Part shown: piece by piece, positions 63,865 through 64,000 of the stretch
How positions within the stretch are numbered: the stretch's first letter is position 1
How the letters are laid out: every line of letters starts with the position of its first letter
From: Brugia malayi
Lineage: Eukaryota; Nematoda; Chromadorea; Rhabditida; Onchocercidae
Assembly: GCF_000002995.4 (NCBI RefSeq)
Contig: NW_025062476.1
Coordinates: 2,847,001-2,911,000, forward strand
Direction: 5' to 3'
Length of the DNA stretch: 64,000 bases
Position numbers and translations under genes: made by a program
Notes under the pieces: generated by a model
What the model was told of the DNA's origin: nothing
What the model saw: the letters and a program-made list of their open reading frames with translations, nothing else
The model's database searches: none

Positions 63865-64000
63865 CTAAAAATGAAGAAAAAAAAAAAAAAAAAAGAACGA
63901 AGTAAACAATTTCAGAAATATAAACTTTTTGAAAGGTATCATTCCTAAATTTGTTGTTTGCAAAGTGATTTAATTAACATAAATCTCATAAAATACATGA

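Overview
The window is nuclear DNA from a nematode, most likely a clade III (filarial or other spirurid) worm. The evidence is strongly A+T-rich DNA, many short introns with T-rich tails ending in TTTCAG or TTTTAG, acceptor-like sites just upstream of several start codons (as expected for spliced-leader trans-splicing), and a gene set whose closest known relatives are nematode or animal proteins. There is no bacterial-type operon, rRNA, tRNA, CRISPR array or recognisable transposon. The species call is inference.

Layout from left to right. 1-3676 is mostly non-coding, with one possible minus-strand first exon (2566-2632). 3677-8020 (+) is a RhoGAP-domain gene resembling ARHGAP20. 10773-12825 (+) holds five well-supported exons of a Ser/Arg-rich protein. 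These exons fit in phase with an internal donor of the RhoGAP gene, so they are either its long isoform or a separate gene. 15131-19253 (-) is a complete ten-exon glycerol kinase. 22133-25915 (+) is heparan sulfate D-glucuronyl C5-epimerase (hse-5). 28732-38334 (+) is a pentameric ligand-gated ion channel subunit that has lost both cysteines of the defining Cys-loop and has an unusual pore helix. 38946-42021 (-) and 46598-50307 (-) are two tandem beta-1,4-N-acetylgalactosaminyltransferase genes (bre-4 family) with identical exon lengths over the catalytic domain. 55995-61863 (+) is a complete fifteen-exon glycogen branching enzyme. 63700-63864 (-) is what looks like the last exon of an unidentified gene running off the right edge.

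The genes do not form one pathway. Loose themes are carbohydrate and glycan metabolism (glycerol kinase, C5-epimerase, two GalNAc-transferases, branching enzyme) and signalling (RhoGAP, channel). I built the exon models by hand from splice signals, phase bookkeeping and remembered family alignments; every listed model keeps frame from start to stop.

The most notable observations are the Cys-loop-less channel subunit, an apparent GA-AG intron in the branching enzyme, two apparent GC-AG introns, the paired GalNAc-transferases, a 361-bp tandem duplication inside a channel intron, two X-box-like motifs between glycerol kinase and hse-5, and a 17-bp perfect hairpin upstream of the second GalNAc-transferase.
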